From NCBI RefSeq assembly GCF_905397285.1, contig NZ_CAJPUX010000004.1, positions 474,257-538,256 of the forward strand: a stretch of 64,000 nt of DNA. The letters run 5' to 3'. The notes under the pieces were generated by a model. The model saw only the letters and a program-made list of their open reading frames with translations, was not told the origin of the DNA and made no database searches. Position 1 is the stretch's first letter; every line of letters begins with the position of its first letter. Source of the DNA: Cupriavidus plantarum (GTDB lineage: Bacteria; Pseudomonadota; Gammaproteobacteria; Burkholderiales; Burkholderiaceae). Made by a program: the position numbers and the translations under genes. Below, piece after piece: positions 35,911 through 45,072 of this stretch.

Positions 35911-37845
35911 ATGAATCATCACACTCGCAACTGGTCGCCCCTTGCATGGCTGCCCAGATGGATCGGCGCGTGCATCGCGCTGTTTTTGTTGTGCGCCGCG
36001 CCCGCGCATGCACAATCGGCCCCCGTGCCCATCAAGCTCAGCGGCACCAACTTATGCCTCGACATTTCGGGTGGCGTCGTCGACAACGACGCGCCCGCCA
36101 TCATCTGGACCTGCCATGGCGATGCCAACCAGCAATGGATCCTGACGAGCTTCGGTACGCAGTACCAGCTCGCGGCTTCGCATAGCAACAAGTGCCTCGA
36201 CATTCAGTACGCAAGCACGGCGGACAACGCGCCCGCGCTGCAATGGACCTGCAGCGGCACGACGAATCAGCGTTACACGCTGCGCGCGCAGAACGGCGGC
36301 TACGCGATCGTGGCGGCGCACAGCGGCAAATGCCTGGCGCCGAACTCGGCGGCCGATGGACAGGCCGTGTTGCAGAAAACCTGCACGGGCGCCGTCGCGC
36401 AGACATGGAACGTCACGATCCAGCAGGTGACCGTGCTGCCGTCGAAGTGGACGTCGCCGATCACGCTGCCGCTCGTGCCCGCTGCCGCCGCGAACCTGCC
36501 TAACGGCCGCGTGCTCGTATGGTCCGCTTACGATCGCTTCAACTTTGGCGGCGACGCGGGCCAGACCTATACCGCGATCTTCAATCCGGCGAACAACTCG
36601 TCGACCGAAAAGCTGGTGACGAACACGCAGCACGACATGTTCTGCCCGGGCACCGCCAACCTGCCCGATGGGCGGATCCTGGTCAATGGGGGCAGCAGCG
36701 ATGCCAAGACCAGCATCTACAACCCCAGCACCAACGCATGGACCACCGCGGCCCAGATGGTTCGGGGCCGGGGCTACCAGGGCGCCGCGACGCTGAGCAA
36801 TGGCGGTGTGTTCACGATCGGCGGTTCGTGGAGCGGCAACATCGGCGACAAGGACGGCGAGACGTGGACCTCGGCCACGGGATGGCGGTTGAACAGCGCG
36901 GTGTGGGACGACTACATCCTCACCGGCGACGCAGGCGGCATCTACCGCTCCGACAACCATGCTTGGCTGTTCGCGGTGTCCAACGGCCGCGTGTTCCATG
37001 CCGGTCCGAGCAAGCAGATGAACTGGATCGATACTGCCGGCAATGGCGGCGTGACATCGGCCGGTACGCGCGCGGCCGATGGGGATGCGATGAACGGTAA
37101 TGCGGTGCTGTACGACATCGGCCGCATCTTCACGGTCGGCGGCGCGCCCGATTACGAGAACTCGAACGCCACCGCGAACGCGCATGTGATCGACATCCGG
37201 ACCACCACGCCGACGGTGCGCAAGGTGGCCTCGATGGCGTACGCACGGGCCTTCCACAACAGCGTGGTGCTGCCCAACGGGCAGATCGTCGTGATCGGCG
37301 GACAGGCATGGCCGGTGACGTTCAGCGACGACGGCGCGGTGCTGGTGCCCGAGCTGTGGGATCCGGCAACCGAGAAGTTCTCGCGCCTCGCCTCCATGGC
37401 CACGCCGCGCACGTATCACAGCGTGGCGCTGCTGCTGCCCGATGGCCGCGTGCTCAGCGGTGGCGGGGGCCTGTGCGGCAGCTGCGCGACCAACCACCCG
37501 AACGTCGAGATCCTGACGCCGCCCTACCTGCTCAATGCGAATGGCACCGCGGCGACGCGGCCCACCATCACGGCGGCGCCGGCGGATGCGTATCTTGGTA
37601 CGACGATCGCCGTGACCGCCACGACGGGCATGCAGAAGTTCTCGCTCGTGCGGATGTCTTCGGTCACGCACTCGGTCAACAACGAGCAGCGCCGCATTCC
37701 GCTGAACTTCACGGTCGGCACAAGCGGCGAGTACCAGCTGCAGATTCCGGCCGATCCCGGCATCGCGGTGCCCGGCTACTACATGCTGTTCGCGATGAAC
37801 GCCGCCGGGGTGCCTAGCGTGGCGTCGATCGTGCGCGTGCGTTGA
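35911..37845 (+). CDS. Galactose oxidase-like copper radical oxidase with ricin-type lectin domain
   Basis: A 644-residue secreted protein. The signal peptide ends PAHAQ near residue 36. Residues about 38-180 form a ricin-B-type lectin domain with QxW repeats (NQQWIL, NQRYTL, AQTWNV). The kelch propeller then matches fungal galactose oxidase closely and keeps every active-site residue: Cys in HDMFCPG, Tyr in RGYQGAAT, the stacking Trp in GGSWSGN, Tyr-His in RTYHSVALLLPDGRV, and His in SVTHSVNNEQRRIPL. The end GYYMLFAMNAAGVPSVASIVRV matches the third domain. It should oxidise C6 of galactose-type residues to aldehyde with H2O2 release. Confidence 0.92.
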   Translation: MNHHTRNWSPLAWLPRWIGACIALFLLCAAPAHAQSAPVPIKLSGTNLCLDISGGVVDNDAPAIIWTCHGDANQQWILTSFGTQYQLAASHSNKCLDIQYASTADNAPALQWTCSGTTNQRYTLRAQNGGYAIVAAHSGKCLAPNSAADGQAVLQKTCTGAVAQTWNVTIQQVTVLPSKWTSPITLPLVPAAAANLPNGRVLVWSAYDRFNFGGDAGQTYTAIFNPANNSSTEKLVTNTQHDMFCPGTANLPDGRILVNGGSSDAKTSIYNPSTNAWTTAAQMVRGRGYQGAATLSNGGVFTIGGSWSGNIGDKDGETWTSATGWRLNSAVWDDYILTGDAGGIYRSDNHAWLFAVSNGRVFHAGPSKQMNWIDTAGNGGVTSAGTRAADGDAMNGNAVLYDIGRIFTVGGAPDYENSNATANAHVIDIRTTTPTVRKVASMAYARAFHNSVVLPNGQIVVIGGQAWPVTFSDDGAVLVPELWDPATEKFSRLASMATPRTYHSVALLLPDGRVLSGGGGLCGSCATNHPNVEILTPPYLLNANGTAATRPTITAAPADAYLGTTIAVTATTGMQKFSLVRMSSVTHSVNNEQRRIPLNFTVGTSGEYQLQIPADPGIAVPGYYMLFAMNAAGVPSVASIVRVR

Positions 37846-38267
37846 TGCGCGCCAGCGCCCGGCTGCGCAGGCTGGCATGGCTGATGGCCGCCGCCAGCCT
37901 GTGGGTACAGGCCGAAGCGGCCGTCGATGCCGAACAGGGCCGGCGCATCTTCACGGGCGATGCGCCGGTCGCCGCGCACATGCGCGGCGAGACGCGCGCG
38001 CTGCCCGCGGCGGCGGTGCGCTGCATCAACTGTCATATGCCGTCACGCGGTGCCGAACCCCTCGGCCCGCGGCTGACCGCCGACTACCTGCTCACGCTGA
38101 CCCCGCGCCGCGGCGGCCCGCCGACCGCTTATGACCGCAACGGCTTCTGCCAGGCGCTCTCCAGTAGCGTCGACGTGGGCGGTGTGCTGCTGGCCAAGGC
38201 CATGCCGCAATACCAGCTCACCGACGCCGACTGCACGGCGCTCTGGTCGTTCCTGCTGACTCAGTGA
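37845..38267 (+). CDS. Small c-type cytochrome
   Basis: A 140-residue exported protein with signal peptide (LAWLMAAASLWVQAEA) and one haem-c site CINCH near residue 65. A likely Met ligand is in KAMPQYQLTD near residue 121. Its start overlaps the galactose oxidase stop by one base, so the genes are translationally coupled. A natural role would be moving electrons to or from the copper radical site (for example in generating or resetting the radical), which is inference. Confidence 0.85.
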   Translation: MRASARLRRLAWLMAAASLWVQAEAAVDAEQGRRIFTGDAPVAAHMRGETRALPAAAVRCINCHMPSRGAEPLGPRLTADYLLTLTPRRGGPPTAYDRNGFCQALSSSVDVGGVLLAKAMPQYQLTDADCTALWSFLLTQ

Positions 38268-38350
38268 CGCGATCACGCGATCACGCGATTACGCAGTCGC
38301 GCCGCATCGCCCAGGCCCATGCCATCACAATCGCTACAAGGACACATGAC

Positions 38351-40021
38351 ATGCCCAGTCTTCGCAGAAGCTTCCTCGCCCGTATCGGGCTGATCGGCGG
38401 CACGGGAGCCGTGCTCGCGGCAACGGGCGCGTCGCGCAACGCGCTCGCGCGCCCCGGTGACGATGGCCCAGCCGAACGGGTGGTCTCCGTGGCCGAGTTC
38501 TCCGGGCTGGACCCGACCGGCCGTTCGCCGTCGGACGGCGCCTTCGCCAGCGCCATGCGCAATATGGCGTCGCAGGTGCGCACGTCCGCATTTGGCGAGA
38601 ACCCAAACCTCATCGGCGGCAAGCGCATCGTGCTGCCGCCCGGCACCTACCGGTTGACGCGTCCCGGGGCGCTCTTCGACTCCTCGTTGCTCTCGGGCCG
38701 CACGCAGGGCCTTGTGATCGAAGGCGATGGCCCGCCCGGATCGGTGGTGATCCTTTATGAGCCTCGCGGCGCGGGCGCGCTCGTCCGCAACCAGGACAAG
38801 GCGCTCGTCGTGCGGTTCCGCAATCTGCAGTTCCATGGCAAGGCGCCCAACAACGACCTCATCGACAGCGTGAGCGCGGGCGGGGCGCAGGACTATGCAT
38901 TCGACGACTGCATCTTTACGGGTGACTGGCGCTATGGCGCGAACCTCACGGGCGAGAACTGCAACAGCGAATGGAAGTTCTGGCGCTGCGCCTGGGCGGG
39001 AAACTGGAAATCGTTCCTCTTCGTTGGCAAGGACAACACTTCCGACCAGTTCCTCAACTACTGGTTCGATCATTGCAAGTACTGGTCCTCGAGCAACTGG
39101 ATCGACATGCAGCGCGGCGGCAACGTGAAGCTGACCGACTGCGACGTCAGCGGCTTCGAGCCGACCAGCCAGACTTACCTGTTCAACCTGCGCGGCAACA
39201 ACCATGCGCTCGGCGTGTGTTCGTTCAAGGCCGAAGGGCTGCGCGTCGAGCAGAAGACGAAGAACGCCGGGATTATCTACAGCGAGTGGGAGCAGGGCAA
39301 TATCGGCTTCAAGGACTGCGATTTCGGCTCGCAGGTGTACCAGCCGTTCTCCGCTGGCGTGATCTCCGCGGTGTTCTCGCCCGGCAATACCGCGGGCGCG
39401 CAGGTGGTGTTCGACAATTGCGCCATCATGGGCAAGCACCAGTACAACGCGGGCCAGGGGCCGGCGGGGCAGGGCCGCGCGGTCTATCGCAATTGCGATT
39501 TCCTCAATTACAAGCATCCGGATGAAGCCGTGCTGTTCACGGAGGCGGGCAACCAGCTCGGCCGCCGGCGCGTGGTGACGATGGAAGGCTGCCGCGGCGA
39601 CTCGTCCGGCGGCGTCTTCGCCGACGCGGAGATCGGCTGGCACGTGGCGGCGTCCGCCACGGTCCGCACCAAGGTCGTCTCGTTCAAGAATGCGTTCGGC
39701 AGGCTGCCGTCGGCGGCCGACGGCGCCCAGACCGTTGTGCTGCCGCTCAACGCGATCGTCACGCGCGTGATCCTCGATGTACCGCCCGGCGCCGCATCGT
39801 CGTCGGGGGCGGGCGTCTACACGATCCAGAGCGGCGAAACCAAGCCGACGGTCCTTGCGACGCTGCGCATGCAGTCGCTCTCGGCCGGCGGCCTGACGGA
39901 CCAGCGCACGGTCTTCCGCTGCACCACGCGGCAGCACTGCACGCTGAGCCTGGTGGCGGGCGCCGGCACCGATCAATCGCCGGGCGGCGGCGCGGTCGCG
40001 CTTGTGGAATATATCGGCTGA
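38351..40021 (+). CDS. Tat-exported right-handed beta-helix protein
   Basis: A 556-residue protein with a Tat-type signal (SLRRSFLARIGLIGGTGAVLAA) and pectate-lyase-like beta-helix character: repeated short strands with Asn/Cys/Phe stacks such as FRNLQFHGKAPNNDLID, FDDCIFTGDWRYGANL, LTDCDVSGFEP and FKDCDFGSQVY. Such proteins in EPS loci are often polysaccharide lyases or epimerases. No catalytic residue set can be assigned by eye. ATG 38351 precedes the twin arginine. It lies 83 bp after the cytochrome gene in the same direction and is convergent with wzc. Confidence 0.75.
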   Translation: MPSLRRSFLARIGLIGGTGAVLAATGASRNALARPGDDGPAERVVSVAEFSGLDPTGRSPSDGAFASAMRNMASQVRTSAFGENPNLIGGKRIVLPPGTYRLTRPGALFDSSLLSGRTQGLVIEGDGPPGSVVILYEPRGAGALVRNQDKALVVRFRNLQFHGKAPNNDLIDSVSAGGAQDYAFDDCIFTGDWRYGANLTGENCNSEWKFWRCAWAGNWKSFLFVGKDNTSDQFLNYWFDHCKYWSSSNWIDMQRGGNVKLTDCDVSGFEPTSQTYLFNLRGNNHALGVCSFKAEGLRVEQKTKNAGIIYSEWEQGNIGFKDCDFGSQVYQPFSAGVISAVFSPGNTAGAQVVFDNCAIMGKHQYNAGQGPAGQGRAVYRNCDFLNYKHPDEAVLFTEAGNQLGRRRVVTMEGCRGDSSGGVFADAEIGWHVAASATVRTKVVSFKNAFGRLPSAADGAQTVVLPLNAIVTRVILDVPPGAASSSGAGVYTIQSGETKPTVLATLRMQSLSAGGLTDQRTVFRCTTRQHCTLSLVAGAGTDQSPGGGAVALVEYIG

Positions 40022-40060
40022 ACAACGGCCGATCTCGCTGCACGACATCGTACAAAACGA

Positions 40061-40092
40061 AAAGGGGCTGAGCCGCAAGGCTCAGCCCCTTT
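40061..40092. terminator. Bidirectional terminator
   Basis: AAAGGGGCTGAGCC and GGCTCAGCCCCTTT form a perfect 14-bp stem around GCAA, between the convergent beta-helix and wzc genes. Confidence 0.88.
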
Positions 40093-40114
40093 CTCATGCG
40101 CTTCAGAACCTGAC

Positions 40115-42367
40115 TTAAGCGCGCTTTGCCTGTTCGGTGCTGCCGTACCGGTTCAGGTAGCGATACTTGCCGAAGCGGTAGTGCGCGCGGTACCAGCGTC
40201 CCTCCACCTTCAGGCCGTTGAACAGGACACCCTTGACATCGCCACCCGCCTGTTCGATCAGGCGCCGGGCGGCGGTGAGCTCGCTGGCCGTGGTGGCGTC
40301 CGCACGGGCCACCAGGAACACCGCGCCCGCCTTCGGCGCGAGGATGCTGGCATCCGAAGCCGCCAGCACCGGCGGCGTGTCGATCAGCACGAGGTCGTAA
40401 CGGTCGCGCAGCGTGGCCAGCAGGCGGTCCATGCCTGGGCTTTGCAGGATGTCGGCCGCGAGTGGGGGCACCGCGCCGGTGGAGATGAAGTCCACGTTCG
40501 GCGCCACACCTTGCTGGATCACTTCGTCGAGGTCCGCGCCGGTGGTCAGCAGTTCGGTTAGGCCTGGCTTGCGCGTCGCATGGAAGCGGCTATTGAGCTC
40601 GCCGCGACGGAGGTCGCCGTCGATTAGCATCACCCGGCGGCCCGACGCCGCGGCAACCACGGCAAAGTTGGCCGACAGGAACGACTTGCCCGCATCGGGC
40701 GCCGGCCCCGTGAAGAGCACCACATGGTTGTCCGGCGCGTTGAGCAGCGCGAACTGTAGTGCCGTGCGGAAGCTGCGCAGGCTTTCGATCGCCGGGTCGT
40801 CGGGCTGCTGGATCGCCAGCACATCGTTCGGCGCGGACTTGGCGCGCGTCAGGCGTGCCTGCTGCGGGCTCATCGGGATCGTGGCATACACCGTCATGCC
40901 GCACTGTGATTCGATCTCGTCCGCGTCCGTCACGCCGCCGTCGAGCATGCGCCGCATGGCCACCACCAGCAGGGCCGCGATCACCGCTAGCGCCGCCGAC
41001 GTTCCCGCGATCAGCATGCGATTGGGACGCACGGGCTTCATGGGCACCTCGGCCGGGTCCACCAGTCGCGCCGTACCGACCTTGCTGGCCTTCACCAGGC
41101 GCAGCTGCTGCACATCGTTGAGCAGCGACTGATAGAGCTCGGTGCTGACCTTGACGTCGCGCATGAGGCGCAGCACGTTCTGCTCGACTTCAGGCAGACG
41201 CTGGATCTTGCCGCTCACGCCGTTCAGCTGTCCGGTCAGGCCCGCGATCTGGTTGTCGAGGATCTCGATGGTCGGATGGTTGCCGGTGAAGCGCGCGATC
41301 AGCTCCTGGCGCTTCTGGCGCAGTTCCTGCAGTTTCGTCTGGATCTGTACCGACTGCGCGAGCATCAGCTTCGATTCCTCGCTGAGATCGATCGTGCCGC
41401 GCTGGTTACGCATCGCGTTGTAGCGGCTTTCTGCGGTCTCCACCTGCTGCTTGAGCTGCGGCAACTGGCCCTCGAGGAACGCGACCGATTTCTCGGCTTC
41501 CGCCGCCTTGCGACGCACGTTCTGCTCGACATACTCGTTGCCGATCTCGTTGAGGATCGCCGCCGTCTTGCCGGGCAGGTACCCTTCCAGCGCCACGCCG
41601 ATCACGCCGCTCTGCTTGCCGCGCTCGCCGATCATCAGCTGGTCCTGCAGTTGCGTGATCGCGGCGCCGCGGCCGACATGGCGCACGACGAACTGCGCGC
41701 CGGGCTGGCCATCGAGCCGCTCGACCTGCAGCGTGACGTCGCCGCTGGGCAATGCCACGGTCAGCGGCGCGCCCACGGTGCCTTCGGCCGTCTGGTCGTT
41801 GCTGGCGAAGCTGAGCCGGTACTTCTTGTCGCCGAGCGCGGTGACCACCATGCGGCGGCCATCCATTTCGGCGGGCACGTCCAGCCGCGACACGGAGATC
41901 GACTCGCCGCCCCAGGCAAAACCGCCGAAGCCGAACAGGCCGGGCTTCGTCAGCTCGGGGTTATAGCTTGCGATCGCGGCGCCGATCAGCGGTAGGTACT
42001 TCGGCGCGGCCTCGATGTCGAGGCGCAGCGAATCCACCGCCTTGCCAACCACCATGCGCGAGCGCAGGAGTTCGATCTCGGCCGAGGCGGCCGGCTTGAC
42101 GTCGAACACTGGCGAGATGTTCGCGACCATTTTGGTGGCCGAATTGCCGGGGGTCGTGTCTTCCACCTGCACCAGCATGTCGGCGCGATACACGGGTCTT
42201 GCCAGGAAGGCATAGAGCAGCCCGCACCCCAAAATCGCCGCAGCGACGAGAATAAAGGTCCATCGGTAGCGGATCAACACGTCCAGATAGGAGGTCATGT
42301 CGATCGGTTTATCGTCTTCTTCCCATGTATCGGGCGCCCGATCCCGGAAACTCCTAACGTTGCTCAT
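40115..42367 (-). CDS. wzc: Tyrosine autokinase Wzc
   Basis: A 750-residue BY-kinase/co-polymerase: Wzz domain with membrane segments near residues 37 and 440, then the cytosolic kinase with Walker A GPAPDAGKSFLSANFA near residue 548, Walker A' MLIDGDLRRGELN and Walker B LVLIDTPPVLAASDASI. The C-terminus has the Tyr cluster (YRAHYRFGKYRYLNRYG) that is cyclically phosphorylated and dephosphorylated to drive export of the polymer. Two adjacent ATGs overlap the wzb stop (ATGATGA); the one at 42367 is better spaced from GGAGG. It is the last gene of a wza-wzb-wzc operon. Confidence 0.95.
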   Translation of the reverse strand: MSNVRSFRDRAPDTWEEDDKPIDMTSYLDVLIRYRWTFILVAAAILGCGLLYAFLARPVYRADMLVQVEDTTPGNSATKMVANISPVFDVKPAASAEIELLRSRMVVGKAVDSLRLDIEAAPKYLPLIGAAIASYNPELTKPGLFGFGGFAWGGESISVSRLDVPAEMDGRRMVVTALGDKKYRLSFASNDQTAEGTVGAPLTVALPSGDVTLQVERLDGQPGAQFVVRHVGRGAAITQLQDQLMIGERGKQSGVIGVALEGYLPGKTAAILNEIGNEYVEQNVRRKAAEAEKSVAFLEGQLPQLKQQVETAESRYNAMRNQRGTIDLSEESKLMLAQSVQIQTKLQELRQKRQELIARFTGNHPTIEILDNQIAGLTGQLNGVSGKIQRLPEVEQNVLRLMRDVKVSTELYQSLLNDVQQLRLVKASKVGTARLVDPAEVPMKPVRPNRMLIAGTSAALAVIAALLVVAMRRMLDGGVTDADEIESQCGMTVYATIPMSPQQARLTRAKSAPNDVLAIQQPDDPAIESLRSFRTALQFALLNAPDNHVVLFTGPAPDAGKSFLSANFAVVAAASGRRVMLIDGDLRRGELNSRFHATRKPGLTELLTTGADLDEVIQQGVAPNVDFISTGAVPPLAADILQSPGMDRLLATLRDRYDLVLIDTPPVLAASDASILAPKAGAVFLVARADATTASELTAARRLIEQAGGDVKGVLFNGLKVEGRWYRAHYRFGKYRYLNRYGSTEQAKRA

Positions 42368-42843
42368 CATGCCCCTCCGTCGTGATGGGTCGGCTCCGCG
42401 GCATGGATTCTTGCCGACCATGATTCAACACCAAGCTTGATCAAGCCAAGTACGATGACGAACATGCTTTGCGATCCACCATAGGGATCGGGCACATCGG
42501 TCTCTTCCTTCTCACACAGGCGATACGTCTTGCCGCGTGCATTGGGATACATCTCCTCCAGCGCCTCGCGCTGCTCGTTGTCCATCACCAGCACGAGGTC
42601 GGCGATGGCAACGAGCGAGGCGTCGATGGCGCGCGTGCGGTGGGCACTAAGGTCGTAGCCCTCGGTGGCCAGCAGGCGCACCGCGCGTGGGTCGGCCGGC
42701 AGGTCCCGCGGCGGCTCGAGGCCCGCGGAAATCACGCTGCAGTCCGGCAACGCGCGCTGCAGCAGATCGGCCGCCATCGGACTGCGGCAGCGATTGCCCA
42801 GGCACACGACGAGGACCGTGCGGACGGTTTGCATCCGGTCCAT
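42367..42843 (-). CDS. wzb: Low-molecular-weight protein tyrosine phosphatase Wzb
   Basis: A 158-residue phosphatase with the active-site loop VCLGNRCRSPMA (Cys-x5-Arg) near residue 13 and the general acid Asp in VPDPYGGS near residue 126. It removes phosphate from the Tyr tail of Wzc. Start ATG 42843 follows AGGAGA. It overlaps wzc at its stop and begins 12 bp after the wza stop. Confidence 0.93.
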   Translation of the reverse strand: MDRMQTVRTVLVVCLGNRCRSPMAADLLQRALPDCSVISAGLEPPRDLPADPRAVRLLATEGYDLSAHRTRAIDASLVAIADLVLVMDNEQREALEEMYPNARGKTYRLCEKEETDVPDPYGGSQSMFVIVLGLIKLGVESWSARIHAAEPTHHDGGA

Positions 42844-42854
42844 CGGGTCTCCTG

Positions 42855-43994
42855 TCACGGACGCGCGATGCTGGCCGTGCCGACAACCGGCTGGATCAGC
42901 AGCGTCATCACGCGGCTCCAGCGTACGAGGTCGCGCGCGTCCACATACACGACGTCCTTCGGTTCAAGTTCGAAGCTTTCCGCGATCGCAAGCGCGACGG
43001 GCGACGTACCGTCGAGGTGATAGACCTTCGGGTTGCCGTCGTTCTGCTTGCGGATCACGAAGATCTGCTCGGCGTTGGCGGAGGCGGGATTCACTCCGCC
43101 CGCGTCGCCGAGCGCCTCGTTGAGCGTCATGCGGCCGTTGCGCATCAGCAGCGAAGAGGGCTTGACCACTTCGCCGGTGACGAAGATCTTGCTGTCCTCG
43201 CGTTGCTCGACGCGCACGATGTCGCCGGAGCGCAGCAGGATGCGCGAGGGATCGGTGCCCTTGGCCAGCAGCGCCGGCATGTTGACGTACCAGCTACGTT
43301 CGCCGCGCGTCACACGCACGCGGCTGTTGTCGCCGGTAAGGTTCAGCACGCCGCCGGCGCGGTTGAGCGCCTCCACGAGCGTCATCGGCGCATCGTCGAT
43401 GGCGAGCATGCCGGGCGTCTTGACCTCGCCGTCGACATAGACGCGCTGGCTGCGGAAGCCAAGCACGCGCACGGTCATCTGCGGATCGCGCACCACGCGG
43501 GAGAGGATGCGGGCCATCTCGTCGCGCACTTCGTTGGCGGTCTTGCCGGCCACCTTCATTACGCCCGCATACGGAAACTGGATGTCGCCCGATGGGCTCA
43601 CCACGTAGCCAGGCATGTTCGAGCCGCCGCTCGAGGTCGGAATCTCGAACGCGGCGCCGATGCTGTACGTCTGCGTCGGAAATACGAGCTCGGGGTGGTC
43701 CCACACCACCACGGAGATGATGTCGCCCGCGCCGATGCGATACGGCTCGGGTTTGGCGAACAGTTCTTCCACGCCATCGTTGGTCGGCTTGGACTTGGCG
43801 CGCTGTTCGCGCACAAGGTCCAGCGTGATGGGCGTGACGTCCGGCACGGCGTCAGGGCTGACCGCGGTAACCGGCGCCTTGGGGCTGAACTGCATCCCAG
43901 GCGCGCCGGCGCATCCGGCCATCACGATGGCGGCGCTCAGCATGGCCGCGATCGCGCCCAGCCTGGTGGTAATCGGGTATTCGGTATGGCTCAC
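42855..43994 (-). CDS. wza: Outer-membrane polysaccharide export lipoprotein Wza
   Basis: A 379-residue lipoprotein: signal peptide with lipobox VMAGC near residue 27, a poly-export domain (YRIGAGDIISVVVWDHPEL near residue 85, PYAGVMKVAGKTANEVRDEM) and SLBB/ring domains (VYVDGEVKTPGMLAIDDAPMTLVEAL near residue 187, FVTGEVVKPSSLL, MTLNEALGDAGGV). It ends with the helix that builds the octameric outer-membrane pore (WSRVMTLLIQPV). GTG 43994 is chosen because GGGGAG lies 7 bp before it; an in-frame GTG at 44012 is also possible. First gene of the wza-wzb-wzc operon, divergent from the deacetylase gene. Confidence 0.93.
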   Translation of the reverse strand: MSHTEYPITTRLGAIAAMLSAAIVMAGCAGAPGMQFSPKAPVTAVSPDAVPDVTPITLDLVREQRAKSKPTNDGVEELFAKPEPYRIGAGDIISVVVWDHPELVFPTQTYSIGAAFEIPTSSGGSNMPGYVVSPSGDIQFPYAGVMKVAGKTANEVRDEMARILSRVVRDPQMTVRVLGFRSQRVYVDGEVKTPGMLAIDDAPMTLVEALNRAGGVLNLTGDNSRVRVTRGERSWYVNMPALLAKGTDPSRILLRSGDIVRVEQREDSKIFVTGEVVKPSSLLMRNGRMTLNEALGDAGGVNPASANAEQIFVIRKQNDGNPKVYHLDGTSPVALAIAESFELEPKDVVYVDARDLVRWSRVMTLLIQPVVGTASIARP

Positions 43995-44234
43995 GGCAAT
44001 CTCCCCAGTCACTCGATCGGCATGGCAGGCACAGCTGTCATGGTCGGTTGATGGGATGCTAGGAGCACCTCATGCCCCTATCGGTGCGCTCTCGCACATT
44101 GGTCCCGGACCCCATCATGGCAACGTGGCGCAACGCACCGAGGGTTGCGCGGCCGCCGCATAACGTGGCGCACACGGCCCATGCGTTCCGCGTGGGCGCC
44201 ATGCATGGCAACGGGAAACGAAAGGGAGAAACGG

Positions 44235-44996
44235 ATGAAAGGCGTGATCATCAATGCCGACGACTTCGGCTATGACGACGACACATTCCGCGCGACGGTG
44301 GCCTGCTTCGATGCGGGGCTGCTGACCAGCGCGACGATCCTGGCAGGACGGCCGGCCACGGCGGAGGCCTGCGCGTACGCGCGCGAGAATCGCGATCGCT
44401 TCTCGTTCGGACTCCACTTCAATATCGTGGAAGGCTGGCGGCCGAAGAGCGCGGCCAGCACGCTGTGCCGCAAGGATGGCTCGCTGTTTCCGGCCCGCGT
44501 GCAACGCGCGCGCGCCATGGCGGGACTGATCGATGCCGCGGATATCCGCCGCGAATTCCGCCTCCAGCTCGACGAACTACGCGACAACGGCGTCTCCGTC
44601 ACGCACGTTGACGGCCACGGCCATATGCACAAGTATCCGGCGATCATGCGCGTGCTCCGCGACGAAATGCTGCGGGCCGGCATCACGCGCGTGCGCCGTC
44701 CGCAAAACTGGTATCCCACGTCGCACAATGTCCGTGGCACGCTCAATTCGATGCTGCTGCGAAACTTCGGTGGGCTGCGCTATACGGACTACTACCTCGG
44801 CGTCGATGCGCTCCAGGGCGACTGGGCCGCGCAGGTGCCCGCCGTACTGGCCGAGGGCGTTACCGAAATGTCGGTGCACCCTGGCTATTCGGAAGACTGG
44901 AGGAAGCAGGAAGGCGCGCCGCTGATGGCGCCCGCGGCCCTGGCGCAGACGCTGAAGCAGGCCGGTGCGGTGCTCATGCGTTATCACGACATCTGA
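44235..44996 (+). CDS. ChbG/HpnK (YdjC-like) carbohydrate deacetylase
   Basis: A 253-residue enzyme with the family metal-binding pattern: NADDFGY near residue 7, GLHFNIVEGW near residue 59, THVDGHGHMHKYP near residue 123 and SVHPGY near residue 217. Members remove N-acetyl groups from sugars such as chitobiose or lipid-linked glycans. In this locus it may deacetylate an N-acetyl-hexosamine of the repeat unit; this is inference. AGGGAGAAA precedes ATG 44235. It is a single gene followed by a terminator. Confidence 0.88.
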   Translation: MKGVIINADDFGYDDDTFRATVACFDAGLLTSATILAGRPATAEACAYARENRDRFSFGLHFNIVEGWRPKSAASTLCRKDGSLFPARVQRARAMAGLIDAADIRREFRLQLDELRDNGVSVTHVDGHGHMHKYPAIMRVLRDEMLRAGITRVRRPQNWYPTSHNVRGTLNSMLLRNFGGLRYTDYYLGVDALQGDWAAQVPAVLAEGVTEMSVHPGYSEDWRKQEGAPLMAPAALAQTLKQAGAVLMRYHDI

Positions 44997-45030
44997 GCAG
45001 GACATCCGGGCGACCCGCGTCGTGGATGGT

Positions 45031-45072
45031 GAGCCGCCCCCCACCCCCCAAAAACGGGGCGGCTTTGTTTTT
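45031..45072 (+). terminator. Terminator between deacetylase and glycosyltransferase genes
   Basis: GCCGCCCC pairs with GGGGCGGC, followed by TTTGTTTTT. The T-run reads on the plus strand, so it ends the deacetylase transcript and overlaps the very end of the convergent glycosyltransferase gene. Confidence 0.75.

Noticed and set aside
36052..37878. Open frame of 608 codons on the minus strand opposite galactose oxidase
   Set aside because: Shadow of a gene whose active-site residues are all identified on the other strand.
38270..38297. gcgatcac direct repeats between cytochrome and beta-helix genes
   Set aside because: About three imperfect 8-bp units; too short to call a functional element.
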